A DNA stretch of 64,000 bases from JANNNX01 sp031398745 (GCA_031398745.1 JANNNX010000048.1:17948-81947), one strand, 5' to 3'. Positions 25,077 to 35,335 are shown, counted from the first letter of the stretch. The notes: generated from the letters alone by a model not told the origin. Made by a program: numbers and translations.

Positions 25077-26212
25077 GTCGGGCCCGGGCCGACGTCGACC
25101 TCGACGCGGTGGCGGCCAACGTCGCCCTGCTGGCCGAGCTGGTCGCCCCGGCGGCGCTGTGTGCGGTGGTGAAGGCCGACGGCTATGGCCACGGGGCAGT
25201 GCCCGTCGCCCAAGCGGCGTTGGCCGCCGGCGCGTCGATGCTGGCGGTGGCCATGGCCGCCGAGGGCGCCGAGTTGCGGGCCGCCGGCATCGATGCGCCG
25301 ATCCTGGTCCTGTCCGAGCCTCTCCCGGATGAGGTCGACGCCGTGGTGGCGGCCGGGCTGACCCCCACCGTCTACAGCCGGGCCGCCATCGAGGCGGTGG
25401 CTGACGCCGCCGGGCGCCAGCCGCGGGGGCCGCGGCCGGTGCACCTCAAGGTCGACACCGGCATGCACCGGGTGGGGGTGGCGCCGGGCGACGCGGTGGC
25501 GCTGGCCGAGGCCGTGGCGGCCCGATCCGAGCTCACCCTGGAGGGGGTCTGGACCCACTGCGCGGTGGCCGATGAGCCCGCTCACCCCTTCACTGCCGCC
25601 CAGCAGGCGACGTTCGAGGCGGTGCTCGCCGACCTTTCGGCTCGGGGGTACCGGCCGCCCTTGGTTCACGCGGCCAACTCGGCGGCCGCCATCGACCGGC
25701 CCGAACTCCGCTACGACCTGGTCCGGTGCGGGATCGCGGTCTACGGGTTGGCCCCCTCGCCGGCCCTGGCCGGCCGCCTCCCGCTGCGCCCGGCCCTGTC
25801 GCTGCACTCGGTGGTGGCTCATCGCAAGGTCGTGGCCGCCGGCGAGGGGGTCTCCTACGGCCTCGGCCACCGGCTGGGCGTCGACAGCGTGGTCGCCACC
25901 GTGCCGGTGGGCTATGCCGACGGCGTGCCTCGGCGCTACTCGGCGGTTGGCGGCGAGGTGCTGGTCGGCGGGTGCCGGCGGCGGGTGGTGGGCACCGTGA
26001 CCATGGACCAGCTGCTGGTCGACTGCGGGCCGGTCGGGAGCCCGATGGCCGACTCGGTGGCGGTCGGCGACGAGGTGGTGCTCATCGGCGCCCAAGGCGG
26101 GGGTGAGATCACGGTCGACGAGTGGGCCGCCCGCTTGGGCACCATCACCTACGAGGTGACCTGCGGGTTGTCGGCTCGGGTGCCACGGAGCCACCGTGGC
26201 GGCCATCGGTAG
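25073..26212 (+). CDS. alr: Alanine racemase
   Basis: Alanine racemase (379 aa), a PLP enzyme making D-alanine for peptidoglycan. Lys34 in AVVKADGYGHGA forms the Schiff base; VDTGMHRVGV, the YDLVRCGIAVYGL segment and the VGYADGVPRRYS region with the expected catalytic Tyr follow. GTG 25073 overlaps the CBS gene stop. It belongs to the conserved glmM-glmS-acpS-nnr-alr-tsaE order of actinobacteria. Confidence 0.95.
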   Translation: MSRARADVDLDAVAANVALLAELVAPAALCAVVKADGYGHGAVPVAQAALAAGASMLAVAMAAEGAELRAAGIDAPILVLSEPLPDEVDAVVAAGLTPTVYSRAAIEAVADAAGRQPRGPRPVHLKVDTGMHRVGVAPGDAVALAEAVAARSELTLEGVWTHCAVADEPAHPFTAAQQATFEAVLADLSARGYRPPLVHAANSAAAIDRPELRYDLVRCGIAVYGLAPSPALAGRLPLRPALSLHSVVAHRKVVAAGEGVSYGLGHRLGVDSVVATVPVGYADGVPRRYSAVGGEVLVGGCRRRVVGTVTMDQLLVDCGPVGSPMADSVAVGDEVVLIGAQGGGEITVDEWAARLGTITYEVTCGLSARVPRSHRGGHR

Positions 26213-26221
26213 CATCCGACG
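26210..26221 (+). promoter_or_regulatory. Leaderless -10 element of the uracil-DNA glycosylase gene
   Basis: TAGCAT at 26210-26215 followed by exactly 6 nt and ATG 26222; no ribosome-binding site is visible. Confidence 0.6.
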
Positions 26222-26773
26222 ATGGACCTCGAGTCGCTCGCCCTCGAGGCCTCGAGCTGCACCCGCTGCCGCCTGGCCGAGACGCGGACGCAGGTGGTGT
26301 TCGGGGTGGGCCATCCCCGAGCCCAGCTCCTGCTGGTGGGCGAAGGGCCCGGGGCCGAGGAGGATGCTCGGGGGGAGCCCTTCGTCGGCCGCTCGGGAAA
26401 GCTCCTCGATCGGCTCTTGGCCGAGGAGGTCGGCGTCACCCGGGCCGACTGCTACATCGCCAACGTGGTGAAGTGCCGGCCGCCCGACAACCGCGACCCG
26501 CGGCCCGACGAGAGGGAAGCCTGCCGACCGTGGCTCGATGCGCAGCTCGATCTGGTCGGGCCGAGGGTGGTGGTGACCCTCGGCAACGTCGCCGCCCGGG
26601 CCCTGCTGGGCACCACCGAGGGCGTCACCCGTCTGCGGGGCCAGAGCTACCCGTGGGCTGGCCGGCTCTTGGTCCCGACCTTCCACCCGGCGGCCGCGCT
26701 GCGGGGCGGGGCGTCGGTGCTGGCGGGGATGCGGGCCGACCTGGTCCGGGCCAAGGTGGCGCTGGCGGCATGA
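26222..26773 (+). CDS. udg: Uracil-DNA glycosylase, family 4 ([4Fe-4S])
   Basis: A 183-aa family 4 uracil-DNA glycosylase that removes uracil from DNA. The iron-sulfur ligands are Cys13, Cys16, Cys85 and Cys101. The active-site motif GEGPGAEEDARGEPFVGRSG is at about residues 40-59, and the C-terminal substrate motif is seen as TFHPAAALR. It has its own leaderless promoter element, and its end overlaps tsaE by 4 nt (ATGA). It is inserted between alr and tsaE, which are usually closer neighbours. Confidence 0.93.
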   Translation: MDLESLALEASSCTRCRLAETRTQVVFGVGHPRAQLLLVGEGPGAEEDARGEPFVGRSGKLLDRLLAEEVGVTRADCYIANVVKCRPPDNRDPRPDEREACRPWLDAQLDLVGPRVVVTLGNVAARALLGTTEGVTRLRGQSYPWAGRLLVPTFHPAAALRGGASVLAGMRADLVRAKVALAA

Positions 26774-27270
26774 CCGCGCACTTGGTCGCCCGGACCGCCT
26801 CGGTCGACGAGACCCGCCGGCTGGCGGCGGCCGTGTCCGAGCTGGCCACGCCGGGCGACATCGTCGTGCTGGCCGGCGACCTGGGCACCGGCAAGACCGC
26901 CTTCGCCCAGGGCTTCGCCCGGGGCGCGGGCGTCGAGGCGGTCGTCACCAGCCCCACTTTCGCCCTGGTCCAGAGCTACGAGGGGCGCTGGCGGATCCAC
27001 CACCTCGACGTGTACCGCCTCGACCACCTCCAGGAGGTGCTCGACCTCGGTTTGGCCGAGCTGGTCGACGACGACGCGGTGCTGCTCATCGAGTGGGGCG
27101 ACATGGTCGCCGCGACCCTGCCGCCCGAGTTCCTCGAGGTCCGCCTGGCACCGGGCGACGGGCCCGACGAGCGCCACCTGGTGCTGCGGTCGGTCGGTGT
27201 GGCCTGGGCCGGCCGGGAGGCCGCCCTCTACCTGGCCCTGCGCCCGTGGCTGGCCGAGGGCCACCGCTGA
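26770..27270 (+). CDS. tsaE: tRNA t6A biosynthesis ATPase TsaE
   Basis: TsaE (166 aa), the ATPase partner of TsaB-TsaD in threonylcarbamoyladenosine formation at tRNA position 37. The Walker A motif GDLGTGKT is at 36-43, with TSPTFALVQSYEG and HLDVYRLD typical of the family. ATG 26770 overlaps the udg stop, and the TGA overlaps the tsaB ATG. With tsaB, rimI and tsaD downstream, this is the standard actinobacterial t6A cluster; TsaC is elsewhere. Confidence 0.95.
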   Translation: MTAHLVARTASVDETRRLAAAVSELATPGDIVVLAGDLGTGKTAFAQGFARGAGVEAVVTSPTFALVQSYEGRWRIHHLDVYRLDHLQEVLDLGLAELVDDDAVLLIEWGDMVAATLPPEFLEVRLAPGDGPDERHLVLRSVGVAWAGREAALYLALRPWLAEGHR

Positions 27271-27968
27271 TGCTCATCCTCGGGATCGACACCGCCACCG
27301 AGCAGGTGGGCTGCGCCATCGGCGGGCACGAAGGCGTGCTGGCGGCCTTCCAGGCGGCGAAGGGTCGCCGCCACGCCGAGGTGCTGACCCCGGCGATCCG
27401 CTTCACCTGCGAGCAGGCCGGCATCGAGCTCGACGAGATCGGCGCGGTGGCGGTCGACGTGGGGCCGGGCCTGTTCACCGGGTTGCGGGTCGGGGTGGCC
27501 ACCGCCAAGGCGCTGGCCTCGGCCCTGCGGGTCCCGGTGATCGGCATCTCCAGCCTCGACCTGGTCGCCTTCCCGGTGCGGTGGAGCAACCGGCGCATCG
27601 TGTCGGTCATCGACGCCCGGCGGGGCGAGGTCTTCACTGGGTCCTACCGCCAGGTGCCCGGTGGCCTCCAGCGCTTGTCCGACCACGTGCTGGAGTCGCC
27701 CGAGCAGCTGGCGTCGGAATTGCTGGCGATGGGCGAGGAGTACCTGGCGGTCGGCGACGGTGCGCTCCGCTACGCCGACGTCCTGGCCGACATCTCCCGG
27801 CTCGAGGTCGCCGATGCCGGCCTCGCCCACCCGTCGGCCGGGTCGCTGGTGCAGCTGGCGCATGCCCGAGCCCTTCGCGAGGAGTTCGAGAATCCGTGGG
27901 ACCTCGAGCCGGTCTACCTCCGCAAGGCCGATGTCGAGATCAACTGGCCCACCCGGCAGATGCCGTGA
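27270..27968 (+). CDS. tsaB: tRNA t6A biosynthesis protein TsaB
   Basis: TsaB (232 aa), an ASKHA-fold protein that dimerises with TsaD. The N-terminal ILGIDTATEQVGCAI and the VDVGPGLFTGLRVGVATAKALA segment are diagnostic. It lacks the metal-binding His pair of TsaD, as expected. ATG 27270 overlaps the tsaE stop (TGATG), and the stop overlaps the rimI GTG. Confidence 0.94.
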   Translation: MLILGIDTATEQVGCAIGGHEGVLAAFQAAKGRRHAEVLTPAIRFTCEQAGIELDEIGAVAVDVGPGLFTGLRVGVATAKALASALRVPVIGISSLDLVAFPVRWSNRRIVSVIDARRGEVFTGSYRQVPGGLQRLSDHVLESPEQLASELLAMGEEYLAVGDGALRYADVLADISRLEVADAGLAHPSAGSLVQLAHARALREEFENPWDLEPVYLRKADVEINWPTRQMP

Positions 27969-28531
27969 GGACCGCCCGCCACCTCACGCCGCCGCCGGCT
28001 GGCGAACTGGCGGTGACCATCGGTCCGCTGCGCCGCCGCCACCTCCGCGGGGTGCTCGCCATCGAGTCCCAGGTCTACCCCCGGCCCTGGACCTTCGGCC
28101 TGTACCTGTCGGAGCTGTCGGCCCGCGACCGGGTCTACCTGGTGGCTCGGGCCGGGGGTCGGGTGGTCGGCTACGCCGGGATGATGCTGGTGGCCGGTGA
28201 GGGCCACTTGACCACCCTGGCCGTCGATCCGGTGTGGCACCGGCGCCAGATCGCCACCCGGTTGATGATCGGGCTGGTTCGCTCGGCGGTGTCCGAGGGG
28301 TGCTCGTCGATGACCCTCGAGGTGCGGGTGTCGAACGGCCCGGCCCAGGAGCTCTACCGGCGCTTCGGCTTCGCACCGGTGGGGGTGCGGCGCAACTACT
28401 ACGCCGAGATCAACGAGGATGCACTGATCATGTGGGCCTACGAAGTCGATTCGGCCGACCATGCCGAGCGGGTGCGGGCCATCGAGGACGGGCTTCGGGG
28501 GTCCACCGTGGTGGACGGAGTGGCGTGGTGA
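27965..28531 (+). CDS. rimI: N-acetyltransferase RimI-like
   Basis: A 188-aa GNAT-family protein, in the position of the N-alpha-acetyltransferase RimI. The acetyl-CoA motif appears as LTTLAVDPVWHRRQIATRLM, in which the usual Q/RxxGxG/A signature is degenerate, and NGPAQELYRRFGFAPVGVRRNYY closes the domain. GTG 27965 overlaps the tsaB stop and gives about 15 residues before the domain. It is slightly longer than typical RimI. The acetylation target cannot be read from the sequence. Confidence 0.88.
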   Translation: MRTARHLTPPPAGELAVTIGPLRRRHLRGVLAIESQVYPRPWTFGLYLSELSARDRVYLVARAGGRVVGYAGMMLVAGEGHLTTLAVDPVWHRRQIATRLMIGLVRSAVSEGCSSMTLEVRVSNGPAQELYRRFGFAPVGVRRNYYAEINEDALIMWAYEVDSADHAERVRAIEDGLRGSTVVDGVAW

Positions 28532-29559
28532 CCACGACCGAGGCCGGCACCGAACCGCTCACGATCCTCGGGATCGAGACCAGCTGCGACGAGACGGCCG
28601 CCGCGGTGGTGGTCGACGGCCACCTCGTGCGCTCGTCGGTCGTCTCCAGCCAGATCGACCTCCACGCCCGCTTCGGCGGCGTGGTGCCCGAGGTGGCCAG
28701 CCGGGCGCACGTCGAGCTGCTCATGCCGGTCGTCACCCAGGCGCTGGTCGAGGCCGGCGCCGACGGTCCCGACATCGACGCGGTGGCCGCCACCGTGGGC
28801 CCGGGCCTCATCGGCTCGCTGCTGGTCGGGGTGTCGACGGCCAAGGCGCTGGCGCTGGTCTGGGACGTGCCGTTCGTGGCCGTGAACCACATGGAGGCCC
28901 ACCTCTACGCCTCGTTCCTCGAGGAGCCGGGCCTGGAGATGCCGATGCTGGTCCTCCTGGTCTCGGGAGGCCACACCCTGCTGGTAGCGATGCACGGCCC
29001 CGGTCGCTACCGGCTGTTGGGCTCGACCATCGACGACGCCGCCGGCGAGGCCTTCGACAAGGTGGCCCGGTTCATGGGCCTCGATTACCCGGGTGGTCCG
29101 GCCATCGACCGCTTGGCCATGGAGGGCGACCCCGAGGCCATCCACTTCCCCCGGGCCCTGCGCGATGGCGGCTACGACTTCAGCTTCTCGGGACTCAAGA
29201 CGTCGGTCATCAACCACGTGCGGTCGCATCCCGACGTCTCGGCGGCCGACGTGGCGGCGAGCTTCCAGCAGGCGGTGGTCGATGTGCTGCTCGACAAGGC
29301 CCGGCGAGCGGCCCGCGAGATCGGGGCCAAGGGCATGGCCCTGGGGGGCGGGGTGGCGGCCAACTCCCGGCTGCGGGAGGACTTCCTCGACGTGTGTCAC
29401 CAGGAGGGGATGCACGGCTTCCTGCCCAGCCGGTCGATGTGCACCGACAACGCGGCGATGATCGCGGCCGCGGGCTACCACCGGCTCCGCAGTGACGGGC
29501 CGAGCCCGCTGTCGACCGGCGCCTCCCCCAGCCTGGCGCTACCCACCGAGGCCGGCTGA
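28528..29559 (+). CDS. tsaD: tRNA t6A transferase subunit TsaD
   Basis: TsaD (343 aa) transfers the threonylcarbamoyl group to A37 of ANN-decoding tRNAs. It begins with ILGIETSCDETAAAVV, carries the metal-binding His pair at His121 and His125 in VNHMEAHLY, and has LLVSGGHT and the ALGGGVAANSRLR motif. GTG 28528 overlaps the rimI stop. It is the last gene of the translationally coupled run that began at tsaE. Confidence 0.96.
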   Translation: MTTTEAGTEPLTILGIETSCDETAAAVVVDGHLVRSSVVSSQIDLHARFGGVVPEVASRAHVELLMPVVTQALVEAGADGPDIDAVAATVGPGLIGSLLVGVSTAKALALVWDVPFVAVNHMEAHLYASFLEEPGLEMPMLVLLVSGGHTLLVAMHGPGRYRLLGSTIDDAAGEAFDKVARFMGLDYPGGPAIDRLAMEGDPEAIHFPRALRDGGYDFSFSGLKTSVINHVRSHPDVSAADVAASFQQAVVDVLLDKARRAAREIGAKGMALGGGVAANSRLREDFLDVCHQEGMHGFLPSRSMCTDNAAMIAAAGYHRLRSDGPSPLSTGASPSLALPTEAG

Positions 29560-29602
29560 CGCTCGACCGGAAACACCCGGCCGTCGCCGGCCCCGGGCGC
29601 CC

Positions 29603-29614
29603 TAGTGTCCGCCC
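29603..29614 (+). promoter_or_regulatory. Leaderless -10 element of the ABC exporter gene
   Basis: TAGTGT at 29603-29608 followed by exactly 6 nt and ATG 29615; the 55-nt gap after tsaD has no Shine-Dalgarno near the start. Confidence 0.6.
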
Positions 29615-31423
29615 ATGACCGCGACGGCACTCGCCACGCCGGCCGGCCGGCCCCTCCCGCGCCTCTGGCGCTACACCCATCGCCACCGTCGGCGGGTGTG
29701 GGCGGCGGCCGGCTGGTCGACCTTCAACAAGGTGATGGACGTGGCCCCCGAGCTGCTCATCGGGGCCGCCATCGATGTCGTGGTCGAGGGCGACCGGTCC
29801 TTCGTTTCCGGGGTCTTCGGTATCGACGACCGCTTCGGCCAGCTGCTGGTGCTGGCCGGCGTCAACGTGCTCGTGTGGCTGGCCGAGTCGTTCTCCGACT
29901 ACCGCTCCTCGGTGACCTGGCGAAACCTGGCCCAGAGCGTCGAGCACGACGCCCGCCTCGACGCCTACCGCCACGTGCAGCACCTCGAGGTGGCCTGGTT
30001 CGAGGACAACTCGACGGGCGGGCTCCTCTCGGTGCTCAACGACGACGTCAATCAGCTGGAGCGCTTCCTCGACGTGGGGGCGGCCACCATCCTGCGGACG
30101 TTCTGGAACGTCGTCCTGGTCGGTCTCATGTTCGCGGTTTCGTCGTGGCAGCTGACGCTGCTGGCCTTCGCTCCCATCCCGGTGATCGTGGGCGGGTCGA
30201 TCTGGTACCAGCAGCGCCTCGAGCCCTACTACGCCCGGGTCCGGGAGCGGGTGGCCGACCTCAGCACCACGCTGTCGGCCAACCTCGGCGGGATCATGAC
30301 CATCAAGGCGTTCAGCGCCGAGGACCGCGAGGCCGAGCGGGTGGAGGGCGTGTCCGAGGCCTACCGCCAGGCCAACGTCGAGGCCATCCGCTACTCGTCC
30401 GCCTTCATCCCGCTGATCCGCATCGCCATCCTCGCCGGGTTCACCGCCACCCTGTTGCTCGGGGGGCGGATGGTGATCGACGGTCGCCTCGACGTCGGCA
30501 TCTACTCGGTGCTGGTGTTCATGACCCAGCGCCTGCTGTGGCCGTTGACCGATCTCGGCCAGACGCTCGACCTCTATCAGCGGGCCATGGCCTCGACCCG
30601 ACGCATCCTCGACCTCCTCGAGGTGCGCCCGGCCATGGTCCCCGGGACTTCGGGGCTGGCCCAGCCGGTGCGGGGCGAGGTCCGATTGGTCGGCGTCCGG
30701 TTCGGCTACGCGGAGGGCCCGGATGTGATCGACGGGCTCGACCTGCATGTCCCCGCGGGCGAGACCCACGCCATCGTCGGGGCCACCGGGGCCGGCAAGT
30801 CGACCCTGCTGCGGCTGGTCCTGCGGTTCCACGACGCTCGGGAGGGCCAGGTGCTGGTCGACGGCGTCGACGTCCGCCAGCTCCGCTACGCCGACCTTCG
30901 GGGGGCCATCGGCTACGTCAGCCAGGACGTGTTCCTGTTCCAGGGCACGGTGGCCGAGAACATCGCCTACGCCCGACCCGACGCTTCCCTGGATGAGATC
31001 GAGGGGGCGGCCCGCCTGGCCGAGGCCCACGACTTCATCGTCGGCCTGCCGAAGGGGTACGACACGCTGGTGGGCGAGCGGGGCCAGAAGCTCTCGGGCG
31101 GGCAGCGCCAGCGGCTCTCCATCGCCCGGGCCATCTTGCGCGACCCGGCGATCCTGGTGCTCGACGAGGCCACCTCCTCGGTCGACAACGAGACCGAGGC
31201 CGCCATCCAGCGATCGCTGGCCAAGGTCGGTGCCGAGCGGACGATGGTGATCATCGCCCACCGCCTCTCGACCGTGCGCGACGCCGATCGCATCTGGGTT
31301 CTCGAGGGCGGCCGGATCAGCGACGCCGGCACGCATGACGAGCTGGTCACCCGCGACGGCCTGTACGCCGCCCTGTGGCGGGTCCAGACGGGCGAGGCCG
31401 TGCACGGACCGGCGTTCGGCTGA
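29615..31423 (+). CDS. ABC exporter half-transporter (permease fused to ATPase)
   Basis: A 602-aa type IV ABC transporter subunit. The N-terminal half (about 25-310) has several hydrophobic segments of the exporter transmembrane domain. The C-terminal ATPase has Walker A GATGAGKST (Lys395), Q-loop VSQDVFLFQG, signature LSGGQRQR, Walker B ILVLDEATSSVD and the H-loop in IIAHRLSTV. As a half-transporter it should work as a homodimer, since no partner is adjacent. It separates tsaD from groES, an accessory insertion in otherwise conserved order. The substrate is unknown. Confidence 0.92.
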   Translation: MTATALATPAGRPLPRLWRYTHRHRRRVWAAAGWSTFNKVMDVAPELLIGAAIDVVVEGDRSFVSGVFGIDDRFGQLLVLAGVNVLVWLAESFSDYRSSVTWRNLAQSVEHDARLDAYRHVQHLEVAWFEDNSTGGLLSVLNDDVNQLERFLDVGAATILRTFWNVVLVGLMFAVSSWQLTLLAFAPIPVIVGGSIWYQQRLEPYYARVRERVADLSTTLSANLGGIMTIKAFSAEDREAERVEGVSEAYRQANVEAIRYSSAFIPLIRIAILAGFTATLLLGGRMVIDGRLDVGIYSVLVFMTQRLLWPLTDLGQTLDLYQRAMASTRRILDLLEVRPAMVPGTSGLAQPVRGEVRLVGVRFGYAEGPDVIDGLDLHVPAGETHAIVGATGAGKSTLLRLVLRFHDAREGQVLVDGVDVRQLRYADLRGAIGYVSQDVFLFQGTVAENIAYARPDASLDEIEGAARLAEAHDFIVGLPKGYDTLVGERGQKLSGGQRQRLSIARAILRDPAILVLDEATSSVDNETEAAIQRSLAKVGAERTMVIIAHRLSTVRDADRIWVLEGGRISDAGTHDELVTRDGLYAALWRVQTGEAVHGPAFG

Positions 31424-31432
31424 CCCGAGGCG

Positions 31433-32566
31433 ATGGGGCGACGGGGAGTGGTGGCCGCGGTGGTCCTGCTCCTCGCCGGGGCGGCCGTGGCCGGCGTCTC
31501 GGCCGGCCCGCGGCCTCCGGCGCCGGGTGGCCGCCAGACCATCGAGATCGGTTGGAGTGGCGACGAGTACGCCGAGGTCTATGGCGGGGAACGGTGGCTG
31601 GTGGTCACCAGCCCCACGGCCACCGAGTTCCAGCTGGCGGACTCCGTCACCGGCCAGGTTCGGGTGGTGGGCAACGAGCCGGGGATCTTCGGCGCCCGGT
31701 GGATGAGCGACGGCGCGCACCTGGTCGGCTCGGGCCACGTCTGCGCGGCGGGGGCGTCCTGTGACGATGGCCCGGCGACGGTGGCCGACTATGACCTCGC
31801 CACCGGGCGCTGGCGCACCGTCGACATTGGTGCGATCGGCGTCACCCGCGATGTTGATCCCGACTCGGCCGTACTGCGTCCGCTGGGAGCGGCCGACGGG
31901 CGGTTCTACTTCGAGGTGGTCACGTCCTCCGCTGCCTCGAGCCGGTCGCTGTGGGTACTCGAGGATGGTGCCGTCGAGCCGGTCGAGGGCCCGTCGTCCT
32001 GGTTCGCGTTCTGCCCGACGTCGACGGGATGGCTGGCCGTGACCGAGCGCGCCCAGGCCACCGCCCCTCAACGTTCCGGGCCGACGCTGAGAGACCTAGG
32101 CCTCGTGACCGGTGGGGCCGGCATCGCTCCGGCGACGACTCCGTTGGACGATGCCGCCGGGGCGGGGCCCGCCCGGTTGTTGTGTGACGGTGACGGGGTG
32201 ACTGCCTGGCTCGAGGACGGCATCGCCCACCTCGACACCGCGGCCGCGCGCTGGCAGGTGGTGCCCGTCGATCCCGATCGCCCTGAGCCGAACGAGTGGC
32301 TTCCGATCGCCGCCAACGGCTCGGTCGTCTACACCGCCGGTGGGATCGAGCTCGGTGCCGACGAGGTCACCGTCGGCACGGTCGCAGTGGTGGTGGACCC
32401 GGGTGGCCAGTGGCGGACGGTGGCGGACACCCGGGTGACACGGCCGGTCACGCCCACCCGCATCCCCGACGCCGAGGATCTCGATGTGGTCGGAAATGGC
32501 GCTGGCGCCTACGTCATCCTCCGGCGAGTAGGAGGGCTCACCCTCTCGCCGGTCAACACGGGCTGA
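31433..32566 (+). CDS. Secreted protein of unknown function, possible beta-propeller
   Basis: A 377-aa protein with a Sec-type signal peptide (hydrophobic residues 6-22, likely cleavage after VSA near 24) and no lipobox Cys. The mature part has recurring short segments of the kind seen in WD/YncE-like propellers (GERWLVVTSPTATEFQ, then GARWMSDGAHLVGSG and TGRWRTVDIG), but no family is recognised. It starts 9 nt after the ABC exporter, so cotranscription is likely. It contains a few Cys that could form disulfides. The function is not known. Confidence 0.75.
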   Translation: MGRRGVVAAVVLLLAGAAVAGVSAGPRPPAPGGRQTIEIGWSGDEYAEVYGGERWLVVTSPTATEFQLADSVTGQVRVVGNEPGIFGARWMSDGAHLVGSGHVCAAGASCDDGPATVADYDLATGRWRTVDIGAIGVTRDVDPDSAVLRPLGAADGRFYFEVVTSSAASSRSLWVLEDGAVEPVEGPSSWFAFCPTSTGWLAVTERAQATAPQRSGPTLRDLGLVTGGAGIAPATTPLDDAAGAGPARLLCDGDGVTAWLEDGIAHLDTAAARWQVVPVDPDRPEPNEWLPIAANGSVVYTAGGIELGADEVTVGTVAVVVDPGGQWRTVADTRVTRPVTPTRIPDAEDLDVVGNGAGAYVILRRVGGLTLSPVNTG

Positions 32567-32581
32567 CATTTCCTCGGCCGG

Positions 32582-32610
32582 TTGAACCATCCGGGCGGGG
32601 CGCCTATCGT
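32582..32610 (+). promoter_or_regulatory. Housekeeping sigma promoter of groES-groEL
   Basis: TTGAAC at 32582-32587 and TATCGT at 32605-32610 are separated by 17 nt, a near-consensus promoter. The -10 box ends on the first base of the CIRCE element, so a repressor bound there would block initiation. Confidence 0.75.
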
Positions 32611-32636
32611 TAGCACTCGACCCTTACGAGTGCTAA
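32610..32636 (+). promoter_or_regulatory. CIRCE operator (HrcA binding site)
   Basis: TTAGCACTC at 32610-32618, a 9-nt spacer, and GAGTGCTAA at 32628-32636 form a perfect inverted repeat identical to the CIRCE consensus. It predicts HrcA repression of the chaperonin operon; hrcA itself is not in the window. Confidence 0.97.
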
Positions 32637-32666
32637 CGCACCACCGAGGCCTACGGAGGCAAACCA

Positions 32667-32960
32667 ATGAAGCTCGCTCCCCTCGAGGACCGCATCGTCG
32701 TGCGTCCTGGCGAGTCGGAGGAGACCACGGCCAGCGGCCTGGTCATCCCCGACACGGCCAAGGAGAAGCCCCAGCAGGGCGAGGTCCTGGCGGCCGGCCC
32801 CGGCCGGCGCTCCGAGCAGACCGGCGAGATCATCCCGCTCGGCGTCTCGGTCGGCGACACCGTCGTCTACAGCAAGTACGGCGGCACCGAGATCACGATC
32901 GACGGCGAAGACCTGCTCATCCTCACCAGCCGCGACGTGCTCGCCGTCGTCCAGAAGTAG
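32667..32960 (+). CDS. groES: Co-chaperonin GroES
   Basis: GroES (97 aa), the heptameric lid of the chaperonin. It shows LAPLEDRIVVRPGESEETTASG (mobile loop region) and VGDTVVYSKYGGTEI. ATG 32667 is preceded by ACGGAGGC. The gene is controlled by the CIRCE element 30 nt upstream and is followed by groEL after 5 nt. Confidence 0.97.
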   Translation: MKLAPLEDRIVVRPGESEETTASGLVIPDTAKEKPQQGEVLAAGPGRRSEQTGEIIPLGVSVGDTVVYSKYGGTEITIDGEDLLILTSRDVLAVVQK

Positions 32961-32965
32961 CTCGC

Positions 32966-34600
<1,635 letters not shown>

Positions 34601-34621
34601 CCCGACACCCTCATTTCTTCT

Positions 34622-34657
34622 CGCAGGAGGGCCGGCCCCCGGGTCGGCCCTCCTGCG
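34622..34657. terminator. Intrinsic-type terminator hairpin between groEL and the convergent tetR gene
   Basis: CGCAGGAGGGCCGGCCC and GGGTCGGCCCTCCTGCG form a 17-bp stem with one G-T wobble around a 2-nt loop. There is no T-run after it, as is common in high-GC actinobacteria. Its position between convergent genes suggests bidirectional use. Confidence 0.75.
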
Positions 34658-34669
34658 CGTCCCAGGCGT

Positions 34670-35275
34670 TCAGGCCGACGCCGGGGTGTCCGAGACTGCC
34701 CGCATGCCGGTGACCACCAGGCGCATGTACAGGGCCATGGTCCGTTCGACGTCGCTGGCCAGCAGCTGGCGGCTGGTGAACTGCAGGATCCCGATCACCC
34801 CGGCGACCACCACGTCGGCCAGCTCGTCGAGGGTGTAGCCGTCGGGAACGGTGATCTCCCCGGCCTCCACCGCGTCGGACAGCGGCACCTTGATCATGGT
34901 GGCGAAGCCGATGCGCAGCCAGCTGCTCTCCCCGCGGGGGATGCCCGGAACCCGGCGCAGCTCGTCCCAGGCGGCTCGTCCGAAGTCGCTGCGCCAGCCC
35001 TTGGTGGTGGTGGTGGCCAACCACTCGGCGACCTGCTCCAGGCGCTCGATCCCGGGGGCGGTTCCTCGGCCGAGGTGCTCGAGGTCGTCGGCCACCGCCG
35101 CCCCGTAGTGCTCGACGGCCGTGCGGAACAGGTCTTCCTTGCCCGAGAAGTGGTGATAGATCGAACCGGTGGTCACACCGGCCTCGGCGGCCACCTCTCG
35201 CAGCCCGACCGATTCGTAGCCCTGCTCGGCCAGCAGCCGCATGGCGGCCTCGAGCAGGCGCTCCCGGGTGGTCAC
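34670..35275 (-). CDS. TetR-family regulator
   Basis: A 201-aa TetR-type repressor. The N-terminal helix-turn-helix spans about residues 4-50 (RERLLEAAMRLLAEQGYESVGLREVA and GVTTGSIYHHFSGKEDLF). The C-terminal ligand domain has no recognised subfamily. The GTG start at 35275 has TACGGT 6 nt upstream on the minus strand, a leaderless pattern. Its target is unknown; the neighbours do not include an obvious divergent partner. Confidence 0.92.
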   Translation of the reverse strand: MTTRERLLEAAMRLLAEQGYESVGLREVAAEAGVTTGSIYHHFSGKEDLFRTAVEHYGAAVADDLEHLGRGTAPGIERLEQVAEWLATTTTKGWRSDFGRAAWDELRRVPGIPRGESSWLRIGFATMIKVPLSDAVEAGEITVPDGYTLDELADVVVAGVIGILQFTSRQLLASDVERTMALYMRLVVTGMRAVSDTPASA

Positions 35276-35287
35276 GGCCTCACCGTA
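35276..35287 (-). promoter_or_regulatory. Leaderless -10 element of the TetR gene
   Basis: On the minus strand TACGGT (plus 35282-35287) lies exactly 6 nt before the GTG at 35275. Confidence 0.55.
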
Positions 35288-35335
35288 CTGGACCGGGTCG
35301 GCCGCGATTCCGGCCCCCGGTACCCTCGCTCAGTG

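Noticed and set aside
29210..32071. 953-codon minus-strand frame opposite tsaD and the ABC exporter
   Set aside because: Shadow of well-supported plus-strand genes; no recognisable domain.
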